Shown here: positions 63,865 to 64,000 of the stretch, in pieces | Numbering within the stretch: the first letter of the stretch is position 1 | How the letters are laid out: every line of letters begins with the position of its first letter | Source of the DNA: Bacteroidota bacterium | GTDB taxonomy: Bacteria; Bacteroidota; Bacteroidia; NS11-12g; UBA9320 | Assembly (NCBI GenBank): GCA_947468275.1 | Contig: CANIKO010000004.1 | Location: 1 to 64,000 of the forward strand | Length of the DNA: 64,000 nucleotides | Direction: 5' to 3' | Notes under the pieces: generated by a model | What the model was told of the DNA's origin: nothing | Seen by the model: only the letters and a program-made list of their open reading frames with translations | Databases searched by the model: none | Position numbers and translations under genes: made by a program

Positions 63865-64000
63865 GTGAATGATAATATTTTAGTTTGTTTTTTAAAAGTT
63901 GGATTTGACCCAAATTTAAGTGGTCAAGAATTTATGGATTTAGCCAATACTTTTAGAGTTTATATATGGGGCGAAAAAGGCATTTGCGATACCCTAAAAA
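63865..64000 (+). CDS. Possible gene start running off the window
   Basis: An open frame from GTG at 63865 to the window end encodes 45 residues: MNDNILVCFLKVGFDPNLSG, then QEFMDLANTFRVYIWGEKGI, CDTLK. AAAGAG lies directly upstream. It competes with minus-strand frames on the same DNA, none of which is fully open here. Unrecognised; the call depends on sequence beyond the window. Confidence 0.3.
   Translation, partial: MNDNILVCFLKVGFDPNLSGQEFMDLANTFRVYIWGEKGICDTLK

Overview
The window reads as an AT-rich chromosomal segment of a Bacteroidota bacterium, probably of the Sphingobacteriia/Chitinophagia/Cytophagia type. The reasons are: six giant secreted proteins carrying type IX secretion (T9SS) C-terminal sorting domains (four type A, two type B 'gliding motility-associated'), PKD repeat arrays, the Bacteroidota promoter pattern TTTG-N19-TATATTTG upstream of a tRNA, a GH92 mannosidase, and Bacteroidota versions of PhoH, DnaB, HtpG and PruA. 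No rRNA, IS element, prophage or CRISPR array was seen.

Layout. 1-420: tRNA-Leu(TAA) and tRNA-Gly(GCC) with a promoter and a terminator. 526-7785: a 2419-residue type B CTD protein. 7945-16153: mostly housekeeping genes (SAM-hydroxide adenosyltransferase-like protein, PhoH, a secreted beta-helix protein, a secreted thioredoxin-fold protein, a YugP-like zinc peptidase, a GNAT, DnaB). 16197-25771: an orphan CTD tail, a PKD protein, the GH92 enzyme, a FemAB/GNAT-like protein and PruA. 25917-32588: a DUF4160/DUF2442 pair with an in-frame TGA, then HicB-HicA-MurB-RluA as a tight minus-strand run, then a cyanophycin-synthetase-like Mur ligase without ATP-grasp, then HtpG. 32608-38530: GH16 and a beta-helix/PKD protein.

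38825-62617 is the accessory part: four stand-alone receiver proteins and three membrane-free PAS(/GAF) histidine kinases, two of them forming a tandemly duplicated kinase-receiver pair (39865-49565), interleaved with two large T9SS cargo genes. The last kinase is followed by a 475-residue helical, TPR-like protein of unknown function. None of the receivers has an output domain in the same polypeptide, so phosphoryl flow should end in protein-protein contacts. 63068-63649 encodes a stand-alone PycTM-like (Pycsar effector) three-helix membrane protein. Gene content in the last 350 bases is uncertain.

Main unusual observations: the Mur ligase that keeps the cyanophycin-synthetase N-domain but lacks ATP-grasp; kinase paralogues that exchanged sensor modules; two orphan CTD tails, one in frame directly behind the stop of a T9SS gene with a palindrome at the junction; a probable gingipain-fold domain without a recognisable catalytic dyad; and several families of intergenic palindromes and tandem repeats. 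All calls come from reading the sequence; no database search was possible.
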